Assembly (NCBI GenBank): GCA_029263455.1
Contig: JAJCXM010000035.1
Span: 1 to 64,000 of the forward strand
Direction: 5' to 3'
Source of the DNA: Holophagae bacterium
GTDB taxonomy: Bacteria > Acidobacteriota > Holophagae > Acanthopleuribacterales > Acanthopleuribacteraceae
Length of the DNA stretch: 64,000 nt
The translations under genes were made by a program, and so were the position numbers. Within the stretch, counting starts at the first letter, position 1, and every line of letters starts with the position of its first letter. Under the pieces are notes generated by a model. The model was not told the DNA's origin, searched no databases, and saw nothing but the letters and a program-made list of their open reading frames with translations. Positions 28,551 through 43,000 of the stretch are shown piece by piece.

Positions 28551-29651
28551 ATGACAAACCTACGAATATTTCTATGGGTGTTAACAACACTTCTTATTTC
28601 ACCCGTCTGGGCCAACGAAGACTTTCGCCAGACCTATGATTTCTCAGCCGGTCAGCTGTTGCACGTGGATCTGGAACCAGGTGGCAATCTAACGGTTATT
28701 GGCGAGAACCGCACCGGCGTTGAGGTCAGCTACCCACTCACAAAAGGTCACGAAGACTTTAAGCTCGAATCGACGCAAAAGGACGACGGCTTGTCGCTTG
28801 TCGGATCCATGGAAACCAGAAGGTCAAGGTTCAGACTTAGCATGACGATTCGAGTCCCGCAGCAATCACACCTCGACTTAAGCACGTCGGGCGGCAATCT
28901 CGATATCAGTCAAATCGATGGCGATGTAGAAGCCGTATCAATGGGTGGAAACGCACATATCAAAAAAGTTAACGGGGCAATCGCCTTGCGCACCATGGGC
29001 GGGAATATCTCGGTGTCTGATAGCGAACTCAACGGACACGTGAAAACCATGGGAGGCAACATCGATCTGCGCTCGACAAGAGGATTGGTAAATTGCGAGA
29101 CCATGGGCGGCAATATTAACGTTGACAATAAAGGGACCCAAGTCGACAGCCAAGCATCCGACCCTTTGACCATAAAGACAATGGGCGGAAACATATCGGT
29201 TGATGAAGCGCCAACCGGTCTCTTCGCAAAAACCATGGGCGGTAATGTATCCGTAGGCTTTTCAAGAACTGCGGACATCGACACAAAAGGCGGAAACATA
29301 ACCATCCATGAGCTAGATGGCGGCGTTGTCGCCCACACGATGGGCGGAGCAATTCGTATCGGCATGGTCGGTGACGCAGACGATGGCGTTCGTGATGTTG
29401 AGCTTATGTCCAAAGGCGGCGATATCGTGCTGTCTTTGCCACAGGCCTTTTCTGCTGAATTTGACCTTGAAATTGAACAAACCCGTCGAGCAAAAAAAGA
29501 ATATCGCATTAAGAGTGATTTTGAGCTAAACGTCCAGAAATCTGGCTCATACGGCTCGACAATTAAAGCGACAGGTCAATCTCTAACTGGGAAAAACAGA
29601 GTCAAAATCCGCACTGTAAACGGCGATATCATCATTAAGGTTGTTCGTTAG
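28551..29651 (+). CDS. Secreted DUF4097 beta-solenoid-like protein
   Basis: 366 residues. The signal peptide is at 1-21 (ending PVWA). From about residue 100 there is a periodic pattern with [TKE]TMGGNI at six or more positions, each on a beta strand, interrupted by TKGGNI and HTMGGAI. This matches the DUF4097 'putative adhesin' family, thought to form right-handed solenoid rods. It is the last gene of the sigma/anti-sigma operon and may be either its target or its cell-surface signal input. No anchoring motif is seen. Confidence 0.82.
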   Translation: MTNLRIFLWVLTTLLISPVWANEDFRQTYDFSAGQLLHVDLEPGGNLTVIGENRTGVEVSYPLTKGHEDFKLESTQKDDGLSLVGSMETRRSRFRLSMTIRVPQQSHLDLSTSGGNLDISQIDGDVEAVSMGGNAHIKKVNGAIALRTMGGNISVSDSELNGHVKTMGGNIDLRSTRGLVNCETMGGNINVDNKGTQVDSQASDPLTIKTMGGNISVDEAPTGLFAKTMGGNVSVGFSRTADIDTKGGNITIHELDGGVVAHTMGGAIRIGMVGDADDGVRDVELMSKGGDIVLSLPQAFSAEFDLEIEQTRRAKKEYRIKSDFELNVQKSGSYGSTIKATGQSLTGKNRVKIRTVNGDIIIKVVR

Positions 29652-29656
29652 GAAAT

Positions 29657-29690
29657 TTGGGGCTCCAACGAGCCCCAACCTCTTCTTCTT
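29657..29690. terminator. Bidirectional intrinsic terminator
   Basis: TTGGGGCTC and GAGCCCCAA form a 9-bp stem with a CAAC loop between two convergent genes. A pyrimidine-rich run follows on the plus strand and AAATTT on the other side, so it can end transcription both ways. Confidence 0.75.
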
Positions 29691-29700
29691 TGCAGATCAA

Positions 29701-30627
29701 TCAGACAGCGCAGTCCTGAGCCTGACTCACTTGATCTGATTCTTTTGACCCTTTATCGAACGTAATGAGCGCCACACCTAAAACGATAATCAACGCAGCA
29801 AGCGCCATCGATAACGTCAGCTGTTCACCACCAATGCCCCATCCGATGAGAACAGCGACCGCAGGATTGACAAATGAATGAGTGGCGACGCGGCTGGGCG
29901 TTGATACCTGCATTAACCAAATGTAAGCCGGAAAGACAAGTATAGAGCCAAAAATGACCAGGTAAGCCCATCCAATCCAAGCTTGTGGTGGAATAGCCGA
30001 CCATTCAATAACAGCCCATTCCCCACGCCAGGCAGCAATAAGCCCCAAAACGACGCCACCGATCCATAGTTGCATGCCAACCTGTAGGAATGGCGATGTC
30101 TCGTGCTTATGATATCTCGCATACAATGATCCACATGCCCACATTAACGTAGAGGCCACTAAAACCATCACCGCACCCCACTGACCAGACCCTGACAGGC
30201 CATCAAATCCCACCAATATGAGCGAGCCGGCCAGTCCTAATAGGGCACCTAAGATGCCTTTGAAACCGGGTATTTGCCCTTGCTTCAGGCAAGCGTCCAT
30301 TACGATCAACCACACCGGCGTCATGGAAATAAGCAATGCTGTCAGTCCGGACGGCAAATAGACCTCGACCCAACCAACAACGCCGGTGCCGCAAACCACC
30401 ATGGTCACTGCCAAGACGGTTGCATCACGGTAACTTCGCCACGAAAGTTGGCGAAGATTCGAAAATCCTCCCCATGACAACATCAAGATACCGGCCAAGA
30501 AAAACCTAATGCCCATCATGGCAAATGGCGGAATGAATTCCACAGCTACCTTGATCGCATAATACGTCGATCCCCAGACGAAATAAATAATCAGAAACGC
30601 CAACAAAATCAAATTCTTTTTAGTCAC
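29701..30627 (-). CDS. EamA/DMT-family transporter
   Basis: 308 residues from a GTG start that overlaps the Lrp-type regulator stop by 8 bp, with GAGGAAAC as ribosome binding site. Ten hydrophobic helices in two EamA halves. The N-terminal mark is YFVWGSTYYAIKVAVEFIPP, with the later SFVNPAVAVLIGW motif of the second half. Close to YedA-type drug/metabolite exporters. Coupling to an Lrp/AsnC gene suggests export of an amino acid or related metabolite. That substrate idea is inference. Confidence 0.88.
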   Translation of the reverse strand: MTKKNLILLAFLIIYFVWGSTYYAIKVAVEFIPPFAMMGIRFFLAGILMLSWGGFSNLRQLSWRSYRDATVLAVTMVVCGTGVVGWVEVYLPSGLTALLISMTPVWLIVMDACLKQGQIPGFKGILGALLGLAGSLILVGFDGLSGSGQWGAVMVLVASTLMWACGSLYARYHKHETSPFLQVGMQLWIGGVVLGLIAAWRGEWAVIEWSAIPPQAWIGWAYLVIFGSILVFPAYIWLMQVSTPSRVATHSFVNPAVAVLIGWGIGGEQLTLSMALAALIIVLGVALITFDKGSKESDQVSQAQDCAV

Positions 30628-31084
30628 AATCGGTTTCCTCGATGGGCATTGAGCAGCTTTCTTTTGAGGTCGCCAAAACGATCGTCGTTCGCGTGGAAAT
30701 GATGGAGCTGATGGATTTGAAGTAGTCCTTCATCATGAGGTTGAGGTGGTTTGTGTCTCGCGCACGCACCTTGACAAGGTAACAATCATCGCCGGTCACA
30801 CTGTGGACTTCCATGACATAAGGAATCTCACTTAACCTTCGGCTAGTCTCGTCGCTCCAGCACCCGTCCTGACTCTTCACCTGGATAAACGCTAATAGTG
30901 GTAAGCCCAATACGGCCGCATCCATCAAAGCAGCAAAACCACGAATGGGGCCCTGCGACTCAAGCTTACGTACGCGCTCCAAAACAGCCGACGGCGCCAA
31001 CCCAACTTTACGCGCCAGCGCCGCGTTAGACATGCGCCCATTCTCTTGCAAAAGAGTTAACAACTTTCTGTCCATTTCGTCCAT
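30620..31084 (-). CDS. Lrp/AsnC-family transcriptional regulator
   Basis: 154 residues from the ATG at 31084 with GGAGGT five bases upstream; a longer frame adds an unconserved leader. The N terminus is an Lrp-type HTH: LLTLLQENGRMSNAALARKVGLAP, then a ligand-binding RAM domain with VTGDDCYLVKVRARD. It should control the coupled exporter gene and possibly the divergent fusion gene, whose start is 229 bp away across an AT-rich spacer. Confidence 0.9.
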   Translation of the reverse strand: MDEMDRKLLTLLQENGRMSNAALARKVGLAPSAVLERVRKLESQGPIRGFAALMDAAVLGLPLLAFIQVKSQDGCWSDETSRRLSEIPYVMEVHSVTGDDCYLVKVRARDTNHLNLMMKDYFKSISSIISTRTTIVLATSKESCSMPIEETDCD

Positions 31085-34000
31085 TGACCACCTCCACCCC
31101 ATCATCCTCAACACAACCTTGAAGGTCAAGCTCATAATTCTCTATAAGTGAAAATATTCCGTTAAAACATCTGCCATAATGACGATCAATGGATGATTGT
31201 TCTCATAGGGGCGACAAATAAGAATAAACCGCATGCACGACACGACACGTCTAGGGGCTGTAACAGCGCATTTATCGTGCTATTCTTTCGCTTCCTAAAG
31301 ATGAGGATGGTCATGACTTTTCCGCCACCAAGATTTAGCCCCCTTGACGTTGAGGCGTTGGTTTCTAAACATTTCGGCATGGTTTTACACGCAAAACCGC
31401 TTGCCAGTTACCGAGACGCAAATTTTCTGGTCCACAATGACGACCAGCGATTTGTTTTCAAGATTGCAAATCGAGACGAACCGCGGGAACAGCTTGTGGC
31501 GCAGCACGCCGTACTAAAGCACTTATGGAATCACTTAGAAGGGGCTGTGATACCCGAAGTAATCGCTTCACTCAATGGCGATGAAATCATCGAAGTCATC
31601 GACCAAGGCGGCCAACTCCATTTGGCGCGAATGGTGTCATTTATTGCGGGCCAATTCTTGGGCGACATGACCGAGCACAGCGACAAGTTACTGGAGAGCG
31701 TGGGAAATTTGATGGGCCGCATCAACCATGCTCTGCGCCATTTTGATAGTTCCCAAGTACCTAGTCGTAGCCTCAAGTGGGATCTTAAAAACGCGCGCCA
31801 AGCGTTGCCATATCTCAAATGGGTTGAAGACGAAAATCAACGGTCGCTGATCACCCATATGTTCAATCAGTATCATGAATGGGTCGAACCGAAACTGCCA
31901 CATTTGCGACAATCATTGATTCACAACGATGGTAATGATTTTAATCTTATGGTCCGCAACGAAGGATCCGAGACACGCGCTTTCGGCATCATTGATTTTG
32001 GGGATATGGTCGTTAGTCATACCGTAAACGATTTAGCCATTTCCCTGGCTTACGCGGTCTTAGACAAGGCAGACCCTTTGCAAGCAGCCACAGCAGTAGT
32101 CAAGGGGTTTCACCAACAGTTTCCCTTAACTGAAAACGAAATCGCCGTGGTTTTCCCGTTGTGTTGCATGCGACTAGCCAAGAGTGTTTGCTTCTCTGCA
32201 GAAGGCAAGCATCGAGACCCCGAAAATGAGTATTTGTTGATCAGTGAAAAACCGGCATGGCGGGCTCTGGAAAGACTCAGCAAGATAGACCCGTTCTGGG
32301 CACAAATGTTATTCAGAGAAGCCTGTGGCTTTGAGCCCAACCCCTATTCAAATGGGCTCAATATGGCATTGCAACAACTGCAGGCTCATGTGTCACCGGT
32401 GATTCCACTTGTCGGAGCACGACACATTGATCTGGGACCTGGTGCCGAAATTCCTAAGAACATGAACGAGGCCTTGGCCCAATTAGCTAAGTTGTTTCAA
32501 AACGACGACCCTAAGATAGGATACGGCGGCTACTTAGAAAACAGGACCTGTTACACAGGCGATGCTTTCTTGTCGGCAGATGGCGAGACTCGTTCAATCC
32601 ATTTAGGGCTGGATGTCTTTGCTGAAGCAGGCACTCAAGTGCACTGCCCTCTAAACGCGGTGGTACATGGGTTATTCGACCACGCTTTTGAGTTCGATTA
32701 CGGTCCGACAGTTGTCCTAAGACACCAAGAACTCGACCAAACCTTTTACACGCTCTACGGACATCTTTCGCGGAACTCGTTACTAAATCTTCAAGTCGGT
32801 CATTCCATACCTGCAGGAGCACCTTTCGCAACCTTGGGTGAAATGCACGAAAACGGAGGCTGGGTCCCGCACCTCCACATTCAAGTGTTCTCCCATACAT
32901 TAGGACACACAACCAATTTGCCTGGCACCTGCACCCCCACTCAGGTCAATTTGTGGCGCAGCTTGTGCCCAAACCCTCTGCCCTTGTTCGGCAACCAGGA
33001 CGCAAGGCCTGAAAGATCACTCCAGACGCTAATCGACAGGCGGATAACACACCTAAATCCCTCATTGTCACTTTCGTATCAGCAACCGTTGCACATTGTC
33101 AAAGGCAGTATGCAATATCTCATTGACGCCAATAGTCGCGTTTTTCTGGATGCGGTAAATAACGTGCCTCATGTAGGGCATTGCCATCCACGAATACAAG
33201 ATGCCCAAAGTCAACAGGCCAAATCGCTGGTTACCAATACCCGCTATTTACATGAACATATCCTGTGTTTCGCAGAGAATTTGAAGAGTTTGTTACCTGC
33301 ATCTCTGGACACCTGCTACGTGGTTAATTCTGGAAGCGAAGCCAACGATTTGGCGCTTAGGTCGGCGCAATCATTTACGAATAGAACTGGCGTCGTCGTC
33401 ATTCAAGCTGGCTATCACGGGAATCTTTCGTCCTTAATAGCCATTAGCGACTACAAATTCAGCGGCCCCGGGGGTAGAGGAAAACCCGCAAACACGTTTG
33501 TTCTGCCGCTGCCAGATGTTTATCGAGGCCTCTTCCGAGGACCAGAAGCTGCGAAAGCTTATATAGCCGACATGCAGGAGAGAATACGCAATTGGGTCGA
33601 ACAGGGCCATCAAATCGGCGCAGTAATTGTCGAGCCGATTCTTGGCTGCGGCGGACAGATGCCTTTGCCAGCAGGCTACTTATCAGCTTTGTTTAAGGAG
33701 ATTCGCGCCTTAGGGGGCATTTGCATTGCCGACGAAGTTCAAATCGGTTTAGGCAGGCTCGGCAGCCACATGTGGGGCTTCCAAAAACACGACGCTATTC
33801 CCGATATTGTAACCATCGGAAAACCCATCGGAAATGGTCACCCTTTGGCCGCGGTCGTCAGCAGGCGAGAGATAGCGGAACGATTCGCTAACGGGATGGA
33901 ATATTTCAGTACGTTTGGAGGAAATCCTGTTTCATGCGCGATCGGCAACGAAGTCCTGAATGTTTTGGCAGATGAAGATCTGCGGGGCAACGCAATTAAA

Positions 34001-37000
34001 GTAGGCGACGAGCTTAAACGCATGTTGGTTACCCTAATGGAACGTCACGACTGCATCGGTGACGTAAGAGGTAGTGGACTCTTTCTTGGTGTTGAGCTCG
34101 TGCGGCCTGGGCTGAGAGAGCCTGACGCAGATCTAGCGGCCAAAGTCGTGGAAGCCATGAAAGCATTCCAGATACTACTCAGCCGAGATGGTCCGCAAAA
34201 CAATGTGATCAAGATCAAACCACCGATGTGCTTTTCGGAGGGCAATGCGACAATGCTTGCCGACCGTTTGCATCAGGTACTTGACCGCCTATAGATCCGA
34301 CAATCATTCTGATGTGCTGTCGTCTATTGATTGCTGAGTCTTGTCGGCTTGTTCATAAAGTTGTTGTTGTGCCTTCTTCAAATCTTGCTCGATTCGTTTC
34401 GTTTGCTGTTCCGCGCGTTCTGCCTCCTCTTTCTTTTGCTCGCTAACCGTACTTTGGGTTGCAATCAGATCAACACAACCAAAAAAGAAGAGACCAACGG
34501 CCAAAATGGCTACCTGCTTAATAATCCTCATAAAGCCTCCGATCCAACTATCATAGGTTCAATCAAGCGTTAAGGGAATAACTGGAGCATAGCTAGGTGT
34601 TCCCGGCATGGAGGCAGTCCCATGAAAACCCTGTACCACCGACTGGAATTAGGCTTAGGCATCGCTCTCGTCGTGCTGAGCCCTTTCTCCTATCTCATTT
34701 ATGCTGACAGCATTGAAATCCACGTGGCCGATGTCTTTCGCTGGAGCGGCATCCTCATCCTGACGCAGGGTCTGATTCGCGACATCATCTTGCTCGTTTT
34801 TTATCGCAAACTATTGCAACAAACGAGTATTTCTGCCGGCATCCTGATTTGCCTCGAATCCACAGTCGGCGCTGGCTTAATCATCGTCTATATCATGTTG
34901 TATTTAATGGGCGCAGAAGGATTCATAAATGTGGGATCGCGTCTGTTGATTTGTTTGGCAGGATTAATTTGGATATTTGGTTATGCAACACGTGATGTCG
35001 TATTGATTATGAAGCGGGACCCTAATCACCTTAACTTGGCGTTGGGTTTTCGCTAATTGGCCTGCCCAGGTGCATCATGGTGATCCAGAAGCTGAAACGC
35101 GCTGGCTGGAATCAGATTGAAGGGTGTCTTTGGGAAGGGACCGTAAACCGTTTGATTGTTCACGTCCGCATCGATAAGCTGATGCTTGGGGTCAAGGACA
35201 ACTTTAAGTAATTCCGACTTAGAGATGACTAAAATGGCTGTACGTCGACGGTCAAATCTAAAAACACTGGCATCCATTGTTTGTTCAAGAGTATGGTCGG
35301 TAAACTCAAGTAATATTGGTAACGGCATAATTAGACCGCCAATGTTTTCAACCTCAATAACGTAATAGTTGTCGTCGCTCTCTAGGAGCTCCTTTTCCAA
35401 ATCGTCATATCCTCCATCAGGCAGATGACGTTTGTTCGGTCGCCAGCGGGTAACGTCTGTGAGCGCCATGTCGACATGATCCGTCGTAAAAAACCAGCCG
35501 TGCCAAAACCAATCCAAATCAATGGCTGTAAACTGCTCGAAGAAGCGAAAAAAATCGCCGGGAAGCGGTCGTTTGAATTGCCAAACAGAGGCAAATTTCT
35601 TTAGACATCGATCGAACTCATCAGGTCCAATAATTAGATCTCTCAGAACCCACATGGCAGCAGTTGGTTTCGCATAAGCGTTTCCTGCCACATCGTAAAG
35701 GAGATCGGAGCGTGACATCATGGGCACCTGTTTAGCTTCTTTCATCCAAAACGCTATGTCTTCCTGACTGCCCAAATCAGAAGGGAATCCCGGCTGATAC
35801 TCCTGTTCGGCACGATGGGTAAGATAAGAAACGAGACCTTCGTCAAGCCAAGTCCATTCGCGCTCATCGCTATTTATGATCATTGGGATATAGTTATGGG
35901 CCACCTCGTGAAAGATTACAGACACCAGCTCTGCCTTTATTCGGTCATCGAACGCACCTTGCTCGTCTGGTCGCGTCCCACAGAAACCTAACATTGGGTA
36001 CTCCATTCCGCCGATGCTACCGTTGACGCAGGTCACGTGAGGATAGGGATACGCAAACAACTTTTGGTTAAACGAGTTTAAGGCAAACACCATGGATTCA
36101 ACGGCGGTCGTCTGCCACAACGGCGCTGCCACCGGAGGAAAATACGCCATAGCGAGCTGATCAGAAACTAAACCTGTTGACTGGCATTCCCAAACAAACT
36201 GCTTGGAACTGGCCCAGGCAAAGTCGCGCACATTACTAGCCCGAAAACGCCATGTCGCTCGTTCGGACGAAGACTCTGTGATTCTTGCCGTGGCTTCATC
36301 TACGCGGACAACCTGAACAACCTCGCTGGATTCTCGGGCACGCTTCAAACGCTCTCTTTGTTGATCGCTAAGCACCTCGTTGGCATTGACCAGTTGGCCC
36401 GTTGCGGCCACGACGTGGTTCCTCGGGACGGTGATATTGACGTCATAGTCACCAAACTCCAAGGTGAACTCAGCGTCCTCGGTAAAGACTTGATTTTGCC
36501 AACTTTTGTAATCTGTATAAGCGGCTAGGCGTGGAAACCATTGCCCTACGAGGAAAATATCTGCAGGCCCGTTCCCGAAGGGTTCATAACCATTGCGGGC
36601 ATCTTCGCCCACCGCGATCGGGACCACATAGCGCCACTCGACGACAAACGAAAAACTGGTTCCGGCCTTTAGTGGCTGAGGCAGTTCCACCCTCATCATG
36701 GTGTCCCGCACCTTGTATATCATCGGATGGTTCTCCAGGTCTTTGACGACTAAGTCCGTAAACCCGCCTTTAATTAGTCGTTTCAGTAAGTACGGCAGTA
36801 ACTCATACACAGAAATCTGATTAAAGTCCGGCGCTACCTGGCTGAGTTGGTTGACCGAATCACTTGCATGTATGTTTTGGTCGAGTTGCAACCAAAGATA
36901 GGACAAATCATGGGGAGATCTATTATGGTAAGTGACTTTCTCACGACCCCTGAGGCTGCGGCTTGGTTCGTCCAAATCGACATCGATCTGATAGTCAACT

Positions 37001-40000
37001 TTCTGCTGCCAATATTGAGGGCCAGGCTCACCAGTGGCCAAACGTACCGATGAATGTGGATGAATTTGATCGTCGATCGAAGCAAATGGATGCCGATCAC
37101 CGGCCAAGAACACAAGCATGCAGAACCAAGCAAACAAGCTATCTACTCCAAAGTGGACACAAGATTATGCGATTATAGAGTTAATGCCCACCTACTTGGA
37201 GCCTTGATGTCACAAAAAAAGCCCGCACGATGGTCCTATTTGATTGCAATCGGATTGTTAGACCTTGTCTTTACAATCTACCTATTCTGGGGTGAGGCCG
37301 TAAATAACCAAGCTAGGTGGATGAATGTAATAGGCGTACAACTGCTCACTATCATCCTGGTTTTGTTATGGTTAGTGACAATTTCTCGATTGAAATGGCG
37401 TGTTCGATTCATCGTTATCGCCATCAGCGTGGTCCTGGCCTTTGCTATTTCTCAAATGGTACGCGTCAAAGAAGTGACCGGCGACGTATTACCCATCCTG
37501 GAATGGCGTTGGACGACCCCCGTCGACGAGCAATTGCCCAACAGTATCGAAACTGGAATTGTATCTGACCAGCTCGATCCCACAGATTAAGTCTTCCCTC
37601 AATTTTTGGGTCCCGCACGCAACGGCATGTTCTCTGGACCCAAGATCCAAACTGATTGGGACACGCATCCGCCCAAACTGCTCTGGCGGCAGCCTATCGG
37701 TGCAGGATGGTCAGGATTCGCCGTGGTTGGGCCCTGGGCGTTTACACAAGAGCAGCGCGGCGATTGGGAAATGGTGACTTGTTATCGGCTCGACACCGGC
37801 GACCTAGTCTGGAGTCAACGACACGAAACTCGCTACCACTCCACCATTGGCGGCGATGGTCCGCGTGCCACACCGACTGTTGCGAATGGGCAGATATTTA
37901 CCTTGGGTGCGACGGGCACGGTTTCCTGTATTGAACTCAACGGCGAGCTGGTTTGGCGTCGAGACTTAGTCGCCGAAATGGACGCAAGCTTACTCGAATG
38001 GGGCAACTCTTGTTCACCCCTGATATACGGTGATCAAGTGATTGTAAGTGTCGGCGGCACTGGCCAAGCCCTCTGCGCCTTATCGATTGATGATGGTTCA
38101 ACGAGTTGGTGCGCAGGGGACGACGTCGCATCCTATTGTTCGCCATCACTTCTTGAGTTAGATGGCCATGAACAGATCGTCATCCTTCAAGCTAGTTCCG
38201 TTGCTGGCTATGACCCCATCAAGGGTGTTCAAATCTGGTCTAGCCCGTGGTCAAACGCACAGCCAAACGTTGCTCAGCCATTGAAAGTCTCAGCCAATCA
38301 AATCCTCGTTTCTAGCGGCTATGGTGTTGGTTCCAAACTCTTTAGCCTGAAATACGGCGATCCATGGCAGGTAACCGAAGAATGGCGGTCACCGCGAATG
38401 AAAGCAAAATTCACGAACCTGGTCATCGTTGATTCTTATGTTTATGGCCTCGATGATGGCACCTTAAGCTGCCTTAGTTTGGCTGACGGTTCTCGTGTAT
38501 GGCGTGGTCAACGCTACGGACATGGCCAAGTTTTGTTGGTGGGCAGAACCCTACTGGTCCTCGCAGAAAACGGAGAAGTAGCCCTAGTCCGCGCCAGTCC
38601 AGATCAGTTCGATGAATTGACTCGGTTTACGGCCATTGAGGGCAAGACATGGAATTCGCCGACATTGGCCGGCACAAAGTTACTTGTTAGAAACGGCCAA
38701 GCGGCCGCTTGTTACGAATTGGCATTGCAACCCTAACCTTGAATAGATTATTTGCTCTACCTTATTCACCCTGGAGCGAACGGGCCCGGTGGTCACTTAA
38801 CCATCATCAGATTCCCTATATTGAGCACGAATATCAACCGTTACTAAGTGAACCCAAATTGAGATGGCAAACCCGTAAATGGCGAGGTCCCATTAGTGTA
38901 CCCGTCTTAATCACCGAACAATCTACCTTGCTGGGATCCATGGAAATTGCCGAATACGCCGAACAAGTCGGCACAGGCACACCGCTTATGTCTCCTACAT
39001 TTGCTCCAGATATCAAAACCTGGGTATTGCAAGCCGATGGCATCATGTCAGCCGGACGAGCTATTCTGATTCACAACCTGATGCATTCAAAAGAAGCCAT
39101 GAGGGCCAGCCTCCCTAGTTGGGTTCCGCCTACGCTGCGGCGTTATGGACATCCGGTTTCTCATTGGGTGCTTAAGCGTTTAGGACATAAATATGGTTGC
39201 TTTCAATATCGACCAGATGATTGGACCAAAACCATGAGGTCGTCACTCATAAAATGGCGATCTGTTGAGAAACCCTATCTAAACCAGGAGTTTACGATAG
39301 CTGAAATGTCCATGGTACTGGCCCTCCAATTTGCCGAACCTTGTTGCTCAAGTGTGATCCCTCTTCATTTGCAAACGCGATCCTGTTGGCGTCACGACCA
39401 ACTTGCCAGCGAATTCGAAGACCTGATCAACTGGCGCGATGACATGCTTAATCTACACCATAAGATACCCGAGACGCTGGAAACCTCAGGTTAGCTGACG
39501 TAGAATGCTGGCACATCATCAAAAAACTCATAGGAGGAGTCGCATGTGCCGATTCCTATGGCCCGTTTTCTTCATCTGTTTGGGATATGCACAAGTCAAT
39601 GTGGATTTCATGAGCCAAGTCTCCTTGAACAATTTTTCAATAGCCAGCACGCAAGGTGCCGGCATCTGGGGCTTTCTCGATGGCGACCTCAACGAGTACG
39701 TTATTATGTGTACCAACGCAGGAACCGCCGTATTCGATATTTCCAATCCGCTGTCACCTATTGAGATTGGCATGATTGCCAACGCCAATGCGAACACAGA
39801 CAACACAGTGCAAGTTTACGTTTTCGACAATACACCGGGCAGCTTCACAGCATTTGCTTATGTCAATGGCGGGACAGATGGCAGCCTTCAAATCATAGAC
39901 TTAAGCAACGTTCCCGCAAGCATTAGCGAGGTAGCGCCCAATTATTGCCCAATGTTCCCAACCCCTCTTAATATTGGCGGCCTAAGTTTTGGCATAAAGC

Positions 40001-43000
40001 CCACAGGTTTCACAGGGTTTGTCTTAGACTCTAGTCAGGCTTCAGGTGGGATCTTCGCGATGGACATTAGTAACCCCGCAGGACCATGCGATTTAGGTTC
40101 GTGGTCCACCGAAATCGTCCATGATCTGTATATTTCCAGCAATTGGATTGATCTATCATTCGACGGGACAAGACTAGGTGTTGCATTCTCAGGCACGTCG
40201 TTTACGGTTGTAGATATCGATGACCCCTCTAACCTCGCCACCATTCCTGGCTACGTGGCTCCCGGCCTTTTTGATGACGTCAGGAGCGGTGCCGTAACCC
40301 GAGATTTTGCGTACCTTGCCGTGTGTGACATTGGCGACGAACCACTGGGCGCAAATACGCAGGTAGACATCTTCAGTATTAGCGACCTAACAGCACCTAG
40401 CCTAGTTGACACGTGGGTGGGCACGTCTCAAGCAATCGATAAGCACATTACCATCGTGGGCGATTTTGGTTATCTTTCGTCCACCACTAGAGGACTCACG
40501 GTCTTAGATTTGAGCGACCCAACCAACGTGACCGAACATGGCCATTACGACACTTTCCCGGCTAACGACAATGCAACCTTGGACGGCGCCTGGGCATCGT
40601 ATTTTTTCAATCTCAGCGGTGTGGTCGCCCTAAGCGACCGAAACACGGGTCTCTACATTTTGGATCCCAACTTACCTGATGACATATGTCGCGACCTGGA
40701 CGTCGACAATAATGGTTTTGACCTTACAGACTTTGGTGTTTTATTGCCAACATGGTCAGATCCTGAATCGGTGCTTGGCTTCGTTTCAATCGTAACAACT
40801 TGTTTGTAATCAATAATCAGTCCTTCATCCTACACAACATTCAAATGCCTGGAGGCCCCATGAAATTCGCCATTCTTAGTGTCATACTGACAATATCAGC
40901 GCTCACGTTCGCCGCCGACTACACAATCTATGTTGCACCGCGTGATAGCCAAGCCAGCCAGTGGGCTAGTGGTGTTGCTGATAGCGAGACACAGTTTTCT
41001 GAACGTAAACTCTTTCGAGCCTTAGTTAAGGCTAGCGAGTTAATGTCGCAAGCCGGCGATCAAAGCGTCACGATTAAGGTCGCTGCAGGCTCCTATTCGG
41101 GAAAAGCCAAACAAGGTATCTGGGTGTTACCCGCCGTTTCCAACGAATCAGCAACACTAAGACTGCTCGGCGGTTTTAACGACGATTTCAGCGCTCGCAA
41201 TCCATTTAAGAGCCCTAGTTTATTGGTCACATCAGAAGGCCGAAACGGGGCTTTCATTCAGATGACCAAGAAATCTGTCCTAAGAGAGTTGATCATCAGC
41301 GGGCTGGTGTTTGATGCCGCGCCTTCAAACAAATATGATGCAAAAACCAACAGTATATTGAAGGGTAGCTCGCGCACTTACCCACTTATCTCGTTTTCCC
41401 AGCTCAAAACCAAGCATTTAGTTGTGGACAGTAATGTATTCATTAATGGCGCCCACGGGGCTTTCGATCCATTCGTCGCGCCTGCCGATGGCGACTCAAC
41501 GATTGACATCACCAACAACTTTTTCATCAATAACATCAAGACACTGAAGACAGAGGCGAGTTCATCCAGAAGTGTCACGTTTAAAAGCATGCGTTTTGCC
41601 CACAATACGTTCTTGTTAAATTGGCCTTACAATCCAGACCCTACCTCGGGTGATGTCTCATGCATTAACCTCTACCACAAGGGTGGTTCGCAAAAGACCG
41701 TTTTTGAACGAAATATTTTCGCGTTTAATCCTGGCGGTGCCTTCCAACACGATTGGCCAGAAGATCGTATGCCCGAAATTGAAATACGCGAGAATCTATT
41801 CTTTATGAACGCTGGTCTATTTGGCGAAGGTGCTGCAGATGCTGGCGTCTTTGCGGGAAAATTTGGATTGAACCCAAAATATTTGTTGTGCGACCTGCTT
41901 ACCATCGAAGATGATTTTGGATATGACACGGTCGGCAACCAGGCATTCGATCCAAAAATTCCAATCACGCTTGCCGATCTCAAATCTGCTGACTCAAGCC
42001 AGGTCCAACGCAAGGACACTGTATTGAACGACGTCCGAAGACTCTTTGGCCTCAATCAAGATGGTGGCACCGTAAAAATTGCCAATTACGCACCTGACAT
42101 GACATTTAACCCTAATAATCTTCCCGTACCGCAAGAGAGCAAAGCAAGCGGCTTCGGTGTTCAGATTGATTCAGCTTGGAAATGAAACTAGGCTGAAGTA
42201 AACAGCTCGTCGTGGTAGGAGGAGGAAATGAGTAACAGACAGCCGCCCTCTGTCGACTGAGTCGTATGAATTGACCGCTCCGGCGCGCGTTGAAAATCAC
42301 CTTGCTTGAGCGTCCTATTTCCTACCTTTAGGTCTCCAAACACAACATAACACTCTTCAAACCCACCGTGCGTATGCGGTGGGTAAGCACTGCCTGCTGC
42401 CATTCTCACCAACATCGTGATCCGATCCAAATCTGGATCAGCCGCCAATTGACAAACTTCCACGCCTTGAAAAGCTGTTGTATTCCACTGCCGCTCTTGC
42501 TCCGTAGTTACATCCAGTTCCTCATCTAAGTTGTCGGACTGCCATGTCTTCCAAGGTTGTTCTGTGGATTGCTTAGCGCTTATGGCACCCATAATTCGTG
42601 ATTTAACCCGTGTCGGAGGATTAATCGCTGGCGCGATCCAAGCCATCGAAGAAATGACGGCCTGCACTGCCTGCCAGCTGCTAAGACAATCTGGGCACTC
42701 GTTGACATGTTCCATTTCTGACTTAGGCGCAACACTTGTCCTTGCGTCAACAATGATCCGTTCGAAAAATTCGATGTTATTTGCTCGTAGACAATTCATA
42801 ACCATTGCCTTTCTTCATGGTTCAATGCACGTTTCAAGCCACGCAATCCCAGTCGAATCCTGGATTTAACGGTTCCAAGCGGCAAATCATATTGATCCGC
42901 CAACTCATTATGGGTCATGCCGACATAGAATCCGGCCAATAGTAACTCCCGCTGCTCGCATGGCAGTTCGCTCAAAGCTTGGCGAACACGAGCTGCTTGG